Positions 56,278 through 64,000 of a stretch of DNA of 64,000 nucleotides are shown piece by piece. The notes beneath the pieces are model-generated. The model did not search any database. It had not been told where the DNA came from and worked only from the letters and a program-made list of their open reading frames with translations. A program made the translations under genes and the position numbers. The stretch is from assembly GCA_025462645.1 (NCBI GenBank), contig JAOAPB010000093.1, positions 1 to 64,000 on the forward strand. Direction: 5' to 3'. The first letter of the stretch is position 1, and each line of letters starts with the position of its first letter. Origin of the DNA: Edaphobacter sp. (GTDB lineage Bacteria > Acidobacteriota > Terriglobia > Terriglobales > Acidobacteriaceae).

Positions 56278-56853
56278 CGCATATTCCTTCTTCGACCGAC
56301 AGGTCCGCGATATGAACCACGGATCGCTATTTGGCTCTCAGTGAGTCACCGATATATCAGCTTCGAAAGGAAGTCCGTTTTTCGGACGGAAATCCTATCA
56401 ACCGCCACATAAGGAGTTGATCTGCACGCCAACAGACGAGAAGGAGAAGCGGGGGGCAGAAGAAGATCAGGCAATGCTCTAACCTAAGCAGCAGCTCAAG
56501 TTAGGAGGATTTCATACATGTTCAGTGCTTCCTGATGGCATACTCGCAGAGCCAAATATTTTTGGCAAGCAAAATATAAAAATAGTGGGTAAAAATTTGG
56601 AATCTCCCAAAAATAAAATTGACTAATTACATGATTCGATCTCGCACCCTTCATGTAATTGATGACATTCCGATCATCGTGGAAGTTCCGAGAAAAATTT
56701 GCAGATGGGTTGGCCCCTTACTATGCCACTGGCGCCATAGGCAGGTCGCGATAAGTTTTCCTCCATCCTGTTATATCTCTCCATCGTGTTATATCTAACG
56801 AAGCCTTAATACCCCGTAGGCATTTATTTAACCTCTGAACTGGAGATGCGGAA
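56278..56853. other. Divergent intergenic region between the NRPS operon and asnB
   Basis: This 576-bp stretch must hold the promoters of the nine-gene operon (leftward) and of asnB (rightward). It includes an AT-rich block (56565-56625), a 10-bp inverted repeat (listed separately) and a small hairpin (GTCCG/CGGAC near 56371-56385). AGGAGG followed by ATG at 56518 opens only five codons (MFSAS). No regulator gene is present. Confidence 0.5.
56625..56660. promoter_or_regulatory. 10-bp perfect inverted repeat, possible operator of the biosynthetic locus
   Basis: AATTACATGA (56625-56634) and TCATGTAATT (56651-56660) are exact complements, 26 bp centre to centre. The spacing suits a dimer on two helical turns or a stem-loop in the asnB leader. 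No cognate regulator is visible in the window. Confidence 0.45.
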
Positions 56854-58740
56854 ATGTGCGGAATCGTTGCGATACTAGGGCAGGAGAAGAACCCTTCCCG
56901 TGAGGCCGTTGCCCGGGGACTAAAGAGCATTCACCACCGAGGACCAGATGCCAGTCGGATTTGGAAGTCCGATGGAGGCCACGCCATTTTGGGGCACAAG
57001 CGACTTAGCATCCTTGACCTGAATACGGGTGACCAGCCGCTCACCAATGAAGATAAGACCTTGCATGTTGTCGTGAACGGTGAGCTATACGGATTTGAGG
57101 AGATTCGCAAAGATCTTGAGACGCGGGGACATTGCTTTCGCACCCGATCAGATAGCGAAATTGTTCTTCATCTGTATGAAGAGTATGGCCCAGCATGCGT
57201 AAGTCACCTGAGAGGAGAATTTTCCTTCGTTCTTTGGGACGAGAAAAAACGAACACTCTTTGCAGCTCGAGATCGCTTTGGAATTAAGCCATTATTCTAT
57301 TCTCACAGCAACGGTCAGCTATCGTTTGCTTCAGAAGTCAAGGCCCTTCATGCGATCGGTATTGAAGCTGGTTGGAACGAGGACGTCTTGGTGCAGATGC
57401 TGGGACTGCACAGCTCGAATTCTGGAAAATCCAAATTTCGCCATATCAAAACCGTACCTCCGGGCCATTACATAGTAGCCAACCGAGAGAATGTAACCGT
57501 TACTCAATACTGGGACTTTGACTTTCCTCGAGAGGGAGAGTTGGACGTTCTTCCCGATCGAGAATATGCCGAAAAATTTAGATCCCTTCTCGACGAGTCG
57601 GTTCGTATTCGGATGCGAGCCGACGTTCCGGTTGGATGTTATCTTAGCGGCGGAATTGATTCATGTAGCATCTTGGCCCTGATGGCCCGCTTCTCCAGTT
57701 CACCGGTTCGTGCTTTTACTCTGAAGTTCGATAATCCCGCATTGGATGAATCGATACTCGCGCAGGAAATGGCCAGTCACGCGGGTACGGCCTGCGATAT
57801 TATCCCGGTAAGTCAGGCAGATCTCGCCGATAACTTCAGCGACGCGATATGGCACGCGGAAACTATATTTGCCAACCCGCATGGTGTAGCCAAGTTTTTG
57901 CTGAGCCGTGCCGTTCGGAATGCGGGTTACAAAGTTGTACTGACCGGAGAAGGCGCCGACGAGATTGTCGCGGGCTATCCTCACTTTAGCCAAGATTTTT
58001 CCCGCAGTTCAGGAGCGGACACAGATTCTATGCGTCTCCTTCCTGAGAAAAATACCGATCCTCGCGCCATACTTCCCACGGACGATCGCGTATCGCTACT
58101 CCTGATGGAACGGCTTGGCTATTTTCCTGCCTTCTTGGATCCGTTGCAGGAAATAGGCAGAAAGATCGCAGATTTCTTCCAGGTCTCAGCCCCATTCGAT
58201 AAGATACTTTTGTCGTGCTTGGATGACATGAACATCGTTGGTCAATTAAAAGGGCGACATGCTGTCAACCAAAGTCTTTACCTTTGGAATAAGACGTATC
58301 TGCCTGAGTATATTTTGACCACACTTGGGGACCGAATGGAGATGGCACATTCTGTCGAAGGTAGAGTGCCATTCCTGGACCATCACCTGGTAGAGTTCAC
58401 GCGTTCTCTCCCCGTGAAGCAAAAGATTAACGGCACGATTGAAAAGTTCGTCCTGCGCGAAGCAATGCGGCCATTTTTGCCGCAGGCAGCGTACGAGCGG
58501 AAGAAACACACGTTCGTCGCTCCTCCCTTGTTGTCGAAGGCGGACACGCCTTTGCACATGATGATGCAGGACACTCTTCGTGGAGGGGCTTTGAACAGGA
58601 TCCCACTCGTAGACAAAAAAGCGGTAGCCAGAATTTTGGACGTTCTTCCAAGGCTTGATGCCGATGCCAAGGCGGTCTGGGAGATCCCTCTGATGGAACT
58701 TTTCAGTGCAGCAGTCTTAGCTGACAAGTTCCACCTGTGA
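56854..58740 (+). CDS. Asparagine synthetase, glutamine-hydrolysing (AsnB-type)
   Basis: A 628-residue amidotransferase. After Met comes the nucleophile Cys2 (MCGIVAILG), then the glutaminase domain (about 2-215: HRGPDASRIW, GHKRLSILDL, FNGELY-type VVNGELYGFEE, RSDSEIVLHLYEEYG, RDRFGIKPLFY). The synthetase domain has the pyrophosphate loop SGGIDS (about 270) and TGEGADEIVAGYPHF. GGAG lies 9 bases before ATG 56854. The enzyme normally converts aspartate to asparagine with glutamine and ATP; relatives in biosynthetic clusters amidate other carboxylates. It is divergent to the NRPS operon, so it could amidate the lipid-glycine carboxyl, but housekeeping use is equally possible. Confidence 0.9.
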   Translation: MCGIVAILGQEKNPSREAVARGLKSIHHRGPDASRIWKSDGGHAILGHKRLSILDLNTGDQPLTNEDKTLHVVVNGELYGFEEIRKDLETRGHCFRTRSDSEIVLHLYEEYGPACVSHLRGEFSFVLWDEKKRTLFAARDRFGIKPLFYSHSNGQLSFASEVKALHAIGIEAGWNEDVLVQMLGLHSSNSGKSKFRHIKTVPPGHYIVANRENVTVTQYWDFDFPREGELDVLPDREYAEKFRSLLDESVRIRMRADVPVGCYLSGGIDSCSILALMARFSSSPVRAFTLKFDNPALDESILAQEMASHAGTACDIIPVSQADLADNFSDAIWHAETIFANPHGVAKFLLSRAVRNAGYKVVLTGEGADEIVAGYPHFSQDFSRSSGADTDSMRLLPEKNTDPRAILPTDDRVSLLLMERLGYFPAFLDPLQEIGRKIADFFQVSAPFDKILLSCLDDMNIVGQLKGRHAVNQSLYLWNKTYLPEYILTTLGDRMEMAHSVEGRVPFLDHHLVEFTRSLPVKQKINGTIEKFVLREAMRPFLPQAAYERKKHTFVAPPLLSKADTPLHMMMQDTLRGGALNRIPLVDKKAVARILDVLPRLDADAKAVWEIPLMELFSAAVLADKFHL

Positions 58741-59224
58741 TGAGCTTACGTGACGCTTACCTCAGGTATACAATCGCAATCGCCATAAGCGTCTGATCCC
58801 ACTTAGGTCTTCTCCCGGATAGTCGTCCTGTTCACTAAAGACGACTGCCCGTAGCTCAAGAGCTTAGGCTTGTATAGCAGGATGCGCTACTAGAAAGGGG
58901 TTTGAAGTTCAATCGGGAGCTTCAGACCCTTAACCTTGCTCTTCATTCTGAAATTATGAGCATTCACAGCTCCTAACTGCGGCGTCACGGCTCCGGGAGC
59001 TACATGCAATAACGCGCTGATGGGGCAGGCCAACAATACCTTGTCGAACGCCTTGGGAGGCACCTCCACGCTGTACCAGCAGGGCGGTCCGCGGTCCATG
59101 CAGTTTATGCTGAAGCTCCAATTTTAGCCATCTCAATATATCAATGCCTCGCAACGGTATTGTCGAGAGGCGTTGGCTTCATGTAATCGATCACCGAATA
59201 ACGGTAGGTTTCCGCGGGAGCGAT
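58741..59224. other. Intergenic stretch with a possible gene fragment on the minus strand
   Basis: Between asnB and the hydrolase remnant. On the minus strand 59099-58890 is open for 69 codons (WYSVEVPPKAFDKVLLACPI, GAVNAHNFRMKSKVKGLKLP) and looks protein-like, but a stop lies 9 codons before its Met, and I recognise no family. It may be the tail of a lost gene. Confidence 0.35.
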
Positions 59225-60507
59225 ATGAATAGACGAAGGTTTCTGCAACTCGCCTCTGCCATGGGTCTGTACAGCTCTGTGCGCGGTTTTGCTCAAGCTG
59301 CTTCTCCAACATTGGAACCCTGGCAGCCTGGGATGCTCGACATCCATCCCTTGGCTTATGGTCGTGGTAATTCAACATTCATCTTCTGTCCCGATGGCAC
59401 GACCTTCCTCATAGATGCTGGGGTGACGAAAGATTCTACGAAAGTCTCATGTGCTCAGAAGCCGGATCCACACGTCAGACCCGGAGAATGGATCCCTTCG
59501 TATGCTCTGAGGCAGATGAAGCCAGCAGGGCGCAAAGAGTTAGACTATGCACTCATAACCCATATTCACCCTGATCATCTAGGGGATGTCAGTGTAGGAG
59601 ATCCATCATCGCCTAAAGGAGACTATCGGCTTACCGGCCTCATGGACGTTGATGCGCCAGTGCCGATTCGCAAACTCATTGATAGGGGCTTTCCAGACTA
59701 CAGTTATCCCGCATTGGATAGTCCATTCAGCACTTCGGCTCCTTTCGCTCTGAATTACTTCGGATATGTTAAGTCTCGACAGAGCCTCGGTGAATCCACG
59801 GAGCGTATCAAGGTGGGCAGTTCGACTCAGATCCGTCTCCTCCAGCACCCTGACCGATACAACAATCTTTCGGTCCGGAATCTCGCCGCCAACGGCGAGG
59901 TATGGACAGGAGTTGGAGAACAGACCCACAACACATTTCCTGATCTGAAAGACCTTCGCAAGCAGGACTATCCGAATGAGAACATGTGTTCGATAGCACT
60001 GCGTCTGAGCTACGGAAAATTTGACTACTTCACGGGCGGAGACCTTCCCTCTGGAACGGGCGAAGAATCGGCAGAGTCCTGGCGCGACATCGAATTGGCC
60101 GCCGCCAAGGCGGCAGGGTCGGCAGAGGTTGCCGTAGTAGACCATCACGCGTACCTGGAGCCGTCGGGCCGAATTTCGTCCGTGAGCTTCGCCCTCAGGC
60201 TTTTATCATTCCGGCTTGGTACGTCTCCCATCCGGCAACCTTACCGCTGCGCCGGATGTTCAGTCGCAAGCTCTATCCGGGAGACCGCGATATTTTTGCG
60301 ACATGCACGATCGAGGAGAACAGAGTTTCAATAACCAGTTCAATTCAAAGATTAAGAGTATGGATGGCCACATTGTGGTTCGAGTAGCCACCGGGTGGGG
60401 AGACCTTTCAGATCGTCGTCACGGACAATTCGGATGATTCAGATCCAGGTGAAGGTCGTTTCAGGGCCATATCGCTGCAGCTAATTGCTGAGGAAACCCA
60501 CGATTGA
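59225..60507 (+). pseudogene. Tat-exported metallo-beta-lactamase-fold hydrolase, frameshifted
   Basis: ATG 59225 begins a twin-arginine signal (MNRRRFLQLASAMGLYSS). The metallo-beta-lactamase core follows: FIFCPDGTTFLIDAG, the metal motif THIHPDHLGD (HxHxDH), YFTGGD and VDHHAY. The frame shifts near 60165: the expected tail FVRELRPQAFIIPAWYVSHP is in the next frame, then NNQFNSKIKSMDGHIVVRVA in a third, and FQIVVTDNSDDSDPGEGRF back in the second, ending at TGA 60505-60507. A TAG also interrupts. Zinc ligands up to ~residue 320 remain, so a truncated product might fold. It belongs to ComEC/Rec2-like exported hydrolases with a C-terminal beta region; substrate unknown. Confidence 0.7.
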
Positions 60508-60537
60508 ACAGATCGCGTCCCCGAAAGGATTTATCAA

Positions 60538-60711
60538 ATGAGGAATAGGTTTGTGTACGTCTCTCTAGCATTTCTATTGATGACGCTCGGCCACGGCAGA
60601 GATCGAGCGTCTGATAAGGGTTCGATAACCTTCGGCACTTTCTCTGGCATCCAAGTTGACGAAAATCGGCAAATTTTAGCCAAAATCTCTGCCGTGTCGG
60701 GGCAAAGGTAA
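60538..60711 (+). CDS. Small secreted protein, function unknown
   Basis: ATG 60538 has AAAGGA 8-9 bases before it and opens 57 codons. The start MRNRFVYVSLAFLLMTLG looks like a signal peptide, followed by a short strand-rich part (SITFGTFSGIQVDENRQILA). It lies 30 bp after the broken hydrolase. It may be the start of a longer, truncated exported protein. I recognise no family. Confidence 0.35.
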   Translation: MRNRFVYVSLAFLLMTLGHGRDRASDKGSITFGTFSGIQVDENRQILAKISAVSGQR

Positions 60712-61113
60712 AGAATCTGGAATGGAAAGTCGAGCAGTCTTTACCGCTCCAAAAGCTAGAGATCAAAAAAGGTCCAATAAGGGCGATTTTACGTGTAATC
60801 AGTGGCGTAGAGTGTGGTCTGTACCATCTGGTTTCAATGAGTTGCGTTACGTTGCCGAAATGGTATGGAAGAGATCACCGGTTCGATCTCGATCAGGTTC
60901 ACCAACAAGCACCAATTTACGGATATGCTTCATCTTCGGCTTGGTAGCATTTGGCAGCAAATTACCAAAACCCCTATCGGATGAAGATCGGCCCTGATTG
61001 AGAAAAACTCCGCTTAATGTGCATCACATTCAGCAATTGTCTGCAGGTAGGTCCCCCTCAGTTCTCATTCCCATCACTTCTCCTTTGCCGGTAATATCGG
61101 AGGTGAGCATTTG
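60712..61113. other. Gene-free stretch
   Basis: One + strand frame of about 90 codons (60722-60997) runs through the tRNA-like piece and has the low-value translation such regions give (VRSRSGSPTSTN). Nothing else is recognisable. Confidence 0.4.
60871..60904 (+). tRNA. Degenerate tRNA 3'-end-like sequence
   Basis: After ACCGG the sequence reads TTCGATC (T loop), TCGAT (T-stem side), CAGGTTC (seven-base acceptor strand), A and CCA, with exact tRNA spacing. The T-stem pairing is poor (G-T and C-A mismatches), and no 5' half, D-arm or anticodon arm is found. It is not a working tRNA gene; a tRNA-derived attachment-site remnant is possible. Confidence 0.3.
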
Positions 61114-62238
61114 TTATCGCAGCCTCTGGTGACCTGAGTAGGAGACTAAATTTGGCTCCAAAGTCCGGATTGTTTCCGCCCAAAGCTGTCCATCGTGAGC
61201 TTCTATGATCGAGCGTGAGATGGCAAGCCCGATGCCCATTCCGTTTTTCTTTGTTGTAACGAATGCGTCGAAGATATCGATGTCGTGGACTGGCAACCCG
61301 CATCCGTTGTCGATAAATTCTGTGAGTACCTGACGGTCCGCCGTCTGTCGGATACAAATCCGCAACAAAGGGGGTCTATCGATACCTTGCATCGCTTCGA
61401 TTGCATTTCCTACTAGATTCATAATGATCTGCTGGACCTGGAAACGATCTACGAGCACCAAAAGGACCGGTTCTTGATAGTCGTATTCAATCGTAATCGA
61501 TTGGCGAGTTGCATCCTCTTTGACGAGGCTCACCGCATCTCGAATGAGATCCACCATATTGCAGGGAGACTTTGCGACTGGATGCTTTTTGAACAACGAA
61601 CGGATACCACGCATTACCGTGTCAACAGCCCGCGCATCCCGCACGATGCGCCGCAATAGATATGACGGCTTCATCCATGTTTGGAGGAGCGACCCCGAGC
61701 CAACGGGAACAGGCCTGCGCGTTGGCGAGTACGGAAGTCAGGGGTTGATTAATCTCGTGCGCAATTGACGCGGAGATCTCTGCGCCCATTGACGTCCTCG
61801 ACGTTTGGGAGATGTTTGTGCGAAGTTCTCGAAGCCTTTCTTCCGCCCTTTTGCTTTCTTAGATGTCTGTAGAGTTCCAAACCATTTGAGAATAGCTCCA
61901 TGCCGATCGCGTAGCGGCACCGCACGAACGAGAAACCAGCGATATGTTCCGTCTGCGTTGCAATGGCGTGCTTCATTTTCGAATGGAACGCCTGTTACCA
62001 GCGATGCTCGCCATTTGTTGAGGTGATCCTCCAGGTCATCAGGGTGCACGGTAAGCGGCCGGTCGAAGCCCAGGATGGCCTTCTCAGCCGATCCAGTGAA
62101 TTCCAGCCAGCGCCGACTGGCGAATTCATCCGACCCGTTCCAACCTGCACGATGCGGTGCGCGAACTGGTGTGATCTCTAACGAACTCGTGAATTCGGCG
62201 GAGTCGTTCATATAGCAAATGAAGATGGCCCCGTTCAA
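61114..62238 (-). pseudogene. PAS-domain histidine kinase, frameshifted
   Basis: On the minus strand a PAS domain (RWLEFTGSAEKAILGFDRPL, HPDDLEDHLNKW, CNADGTYRWFLVRAVPLRD) runs to about 61870, where the frame slips. The next frame holds SASIAHEINQPLTSVLANAQ with the phospho-acceptor His, up to a TGA near 61625. A third frame carries RRIVRDARAVDTVMRGI and the ATPase (NLVGNAIEAM, IDNGCGLP, NGMGIGLAISRSIIEAHDG) to the end. All kinase motifs exist but in three frames, so no full protein is made. It is of the same HEIxQP class as the intact kinase at 30.9 kb. A piece could still be translated from ATG 61674 (ATPase only). Confidence 0.75.
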
Positions 62239-62256
62239 CGGTTAGGGACCTAACCG

Positions 62257-62785
62257 TTAGTGCTTTTCTGAGGCGCGCTCCAGTATCGTTCTGGCGCCGA
62301 CGGAATTGTCGTGCCCCATCAAAATGAATTCGACCTCTCCAACTTTTTGATAATTTACGAAGAACTCCTCAATCTGCTTCAAGACCATTGGCTCAAGATC
62401 AGACAAATCGTGAACGCTCGCGTAAAGGACCGAAGCCTCGGCAACAGCGATGATCCGATCATTTCTCATCTCCTTTTGCCCAGCACTTCGCTGATTCGCC
62501 AGAATCGCACCCACAAGACGCGAGTCTATCTGACATCCTGGAAAGGTTGGTTCGTCGCAGATAATGAGAACATCGAGGGGATCGCCGTCCTCGCCGCGCG
62601 TTTCCGGGAAGAAACCGAAATCATATGGGAACACCATCCCTTCCGGCATGACCTTGGACAGCTTCATCCGTTCAGTCCGTTCGTCGAACTTGTATTTTAT
62701 TGCGGCTGCCCCGAGGCGTTTCGATAACGACTTGCACAGGTCTTGATTTCGAACCCGACTGAGTTCTTCCTGAGCTTCTTTCCAT
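62257..62785 (-). pseudogene. ppa: Inorganic pyrophosphatase, family I, with one-base insertion near the N-terminus
   Basis: The enzyme hydrolyses pyrophosphate. From ATG 62785, preceded by GGAGG at 6-7 bases, the frame reads QVVIETPRGSRNK, the normal family opening. One extra A in an A-run (+ strand TTTT, 62695-62698) then shifts it; the next frame goes on without loss: YKFDERTERMKLSKVMPEGM, FPYDFGFFPETRGEDGDPLD (metal-binding DGDPLD) to the C-terminus at 62257. An alternative start at 62805 gives one open frame of 180 residues but replaces the first ~30 residues with nonsense. It could be a recent pseudogene, a slippage site, or a base-call error. Confidence 0.6.
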
Positions 62786-62845
62786 GAAAGACCTCCAATT
62801 TGCATCAATCTGCCAGCCGCGACGTCGGCCTCACAACAGGGGCCC

Positions 62846-63081
62846 TCAATCAGCTCGGTCCTTTACATTTGCTGATGTAGCGACTCGTGCGCAATGTGCA
62901 CAGCAGAAGAAGCGGTCGCCAACCTCTACTCCGTGTCCTACTACTCGACATTGGCAATGTTCGCAAATCGGCGCTAACGCGTGAATCGCGCACTCGAACT
63001 GTCGAAGGTGTGCCGCGCACCCGCAGCTTCGACTACAAAGACCTTATCGTACTCGTTTCCACAGACTTCGCAGTTTGCCAT
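62846..63081 (-). pseudogene. Small Cys-rich zinc-ribbon/metallothionein-like protein, frameshifted
   Basis: ATG 63081 (GAGG upstream) reads MANCEVCGNEYDKVFVVEAA then HTFDS; here one T is missing (AGTTCG for AGTTTCG), and the other frame goes on FECAIHALAPICEHCQCRVV, FFCCAHCARVA to TGA 62846. Repaired, it is about 78 residues with four CxxC-type pairs and conserved His, like small bacterial metal-binding proteins I have seen as 'metallothionein-like'. It lies 60 bp upstream of ppa on the same strand. The single defect suggests recent loss or an error. Confidence 0.55.
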
Positions 63082-63979
63082 TGAGACGTCCTCTCTGAAC
63101 TAACCGAATGAGCAGCTAGTAATTTGAGATGCGACCTAAAGAGACCCAGATAGCCGGAAATTCAGTGACTCGGACTTCAGGCAGCGGCAAGCTGACTTTC
63201 CAAGTAGCCGGATGATGTAAGCCTACTCGAAGCACAATGAATGGTCGCGCACTGCGAAACAGCCGCTATCTTCCTATCCTATTTTTCAGACTGCACTTTG
63301 GTCAGTTGTGTCTTGGACTACAGTGGACTACCCGTCGGGAATGCAGCGTCTTCTGCTGTACTCCGGTCTTCGACCAATTGTGACCGCTTGGCAACCTAGC
63401 TCCGCCTCGCGGCTTCTTATAGAAGTATCGCCATTGGCTGAGGCATCAAACCATTTGAGCGCCATTCGTCGCCAGACGATTATAGGCCGTGCGTGCCGCA
63501 TCGCCCTCAGGAAAGCTTGGTTGCAGGTCATTGAGGGAGAACGCGGAAGATCCGTTTGTAAGAGTAAAGGTGGCCTACAAAGATAATCATGGGTGGTCGG
63601 TCGCTCAAACTGCTAAGGATGCAGCGGCGGACTAGCTGGCTCTTTCGGGGAAATTATCCCGTACGCTGGGAGCAATCTTAGAAATTGTTAGCCAACCAAA
63701 TTAGAGCTTCAGAAATCAGAGATTTTGCCAGTGCAACAGATCGTTGAGGAGGGACTATGGCTTCAACTGCACCAATCTCCGCATTCAGCTGGAGGAGTTA
63801 AGTTGTCCGTCGTTGAATTTGAATACAACACACATTCATCGGACGTGGATGAACGGTAGAGCCTGTGGGCAACTTCTTTGACTATCTGAAAGTGATATTA
63901 CGCCTGCGGTTCTCGAAAAATTCATCTTACGGCTCTTACCTGGAACGCACGATCACATCATTCACGTGGAGGTTCCTTC
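63082..63979. other. Gene-free stretch at the right edge
   Basis: Only short frames on both strands. An open stretch near 63740-63860 (QQIVEEGLWLQLHQS, LSVVEFEYNTHSSDVDER) has no start and no family I know. The last ~60 bases should contain the leader of the gene that begins at 63980. Confidence 0.4.
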
Positions 63980-64000
63980 ATGTATCACCATGTAAAAAAG
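63980..64000 (+). CDS. Start of a gene, possibly manganese catalase (partial)
   Basis: GGAGG (63968-63972) lies 7 bases before ATG 63980, and the window ends after MYHHVKK. That opening matches what I recall of bacterial manganese catalases (M-x-H-H-V-K-K/E). Seven residues are too few for more than a suggestion; that a gene starts here is much surer than its name. Confidence 0.4.

Noticed and set aside
56518-56535. Five-codon leader-type frame (MFSAS) behind AGGAGG upstream of asnB
   Set aside because: Too short, with no run of regulatory codons or attenuator hairpin next to it.
1-64000. CRISPR arrays, rRNA operons, prophage genes
   Set aside because: No regularly spaced short repeats, no rRNA-like stretches and no phage structural or integrase proteins were seen.

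Overview
The window looks like chromosomal DNA of an acidobacterium, probably of the Terriglobus/Granulicella/Edaphobacter group. The signs are two full-length and one broken Oar-type TonB-dependent receptors (carboxypeptidase-regulatory N-terminus, C-terminal Phe), TonB-receptor/Tat-hydrolase gene pairs, a caa3-type oxidase operon carrying its own Rieske/cytochrome b genes, and a DUF7009 gene next to fdhD. This placement rests on protein style only. The region mixes well-kept operons with many decayed genes, so it reads as accessory DNA with a history of insertion and deletion.

Layout. 0.4-1.2 kb: remnants of an MFS transporter and a cbb3-type cytochrome c subunit. 1.3-6.7 kb: a TetR regulator, a perfect 16-bp palindrome, and a divergent TonB receptor-secreted lipase pair. 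7.1-22.0 kb: a segment bounded by two inverted copies of an IS5-like transposase-less element. Inside it are an RclR-like AraC regulator facing a DUF417(RclC-like)-AhpD-like pair, an AbrB remnant split by a 67-bp hairpin insertion, a complete RND efflux operon, a collapsed formate dehydrogenase gene, and intact fdhD plus a DUF7009 gene. 22.0-30.0 kb: an eight-gene respiratory operon (coxBAC, a membrane protein, a diheme cytochrome c, Rieske, a cytochrome b-cytochrome c fusion, ctaG). 30.4-33.2 kb: an IS6-family remnant, a PAS histidine kinase and a TonB receptor tail. 33.7-42.2 kb: a sugar-acid or glycan locus (FCD-GntR regulator, TonB receptor, Tat-exported glycoside hydrolase, DUF3311 protein, sodium:solute symporter).

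42.8-56.3 kb holds the most interesting system: nine tightly packed minus-strand genes. They encode a one-module NRPS (C-A-T-TE, A-domain code read here as glycine), a GT1 and a GT2 glycosyltransferase, four free-standing condensation-fold (PapA-like) acyltransferases and a two-gene ABC exporter. I infer an acylated glycolipid carrying glycine, formally similar to the glycine-glucolipid of Alcanivorax borkumensis but with extra sugar- and acyl-transfer steps. One acyltransferase gene appears to start at ATA. Divergent to the operon lie a glutamine-dependent asparagine synthetase and a frameshifted Tat-exported metallo-beta-lactamase-fold hydrolase.

60.5-64.0 kb: decayed DNA again, with a tRNA-like 3' end, a broken histidine kinase, an inorganic pyrophosphatase and a small zinc-ribbon protein each carrying a single-base frameshift, and at the edge the first codons of a possible manganese catalase.
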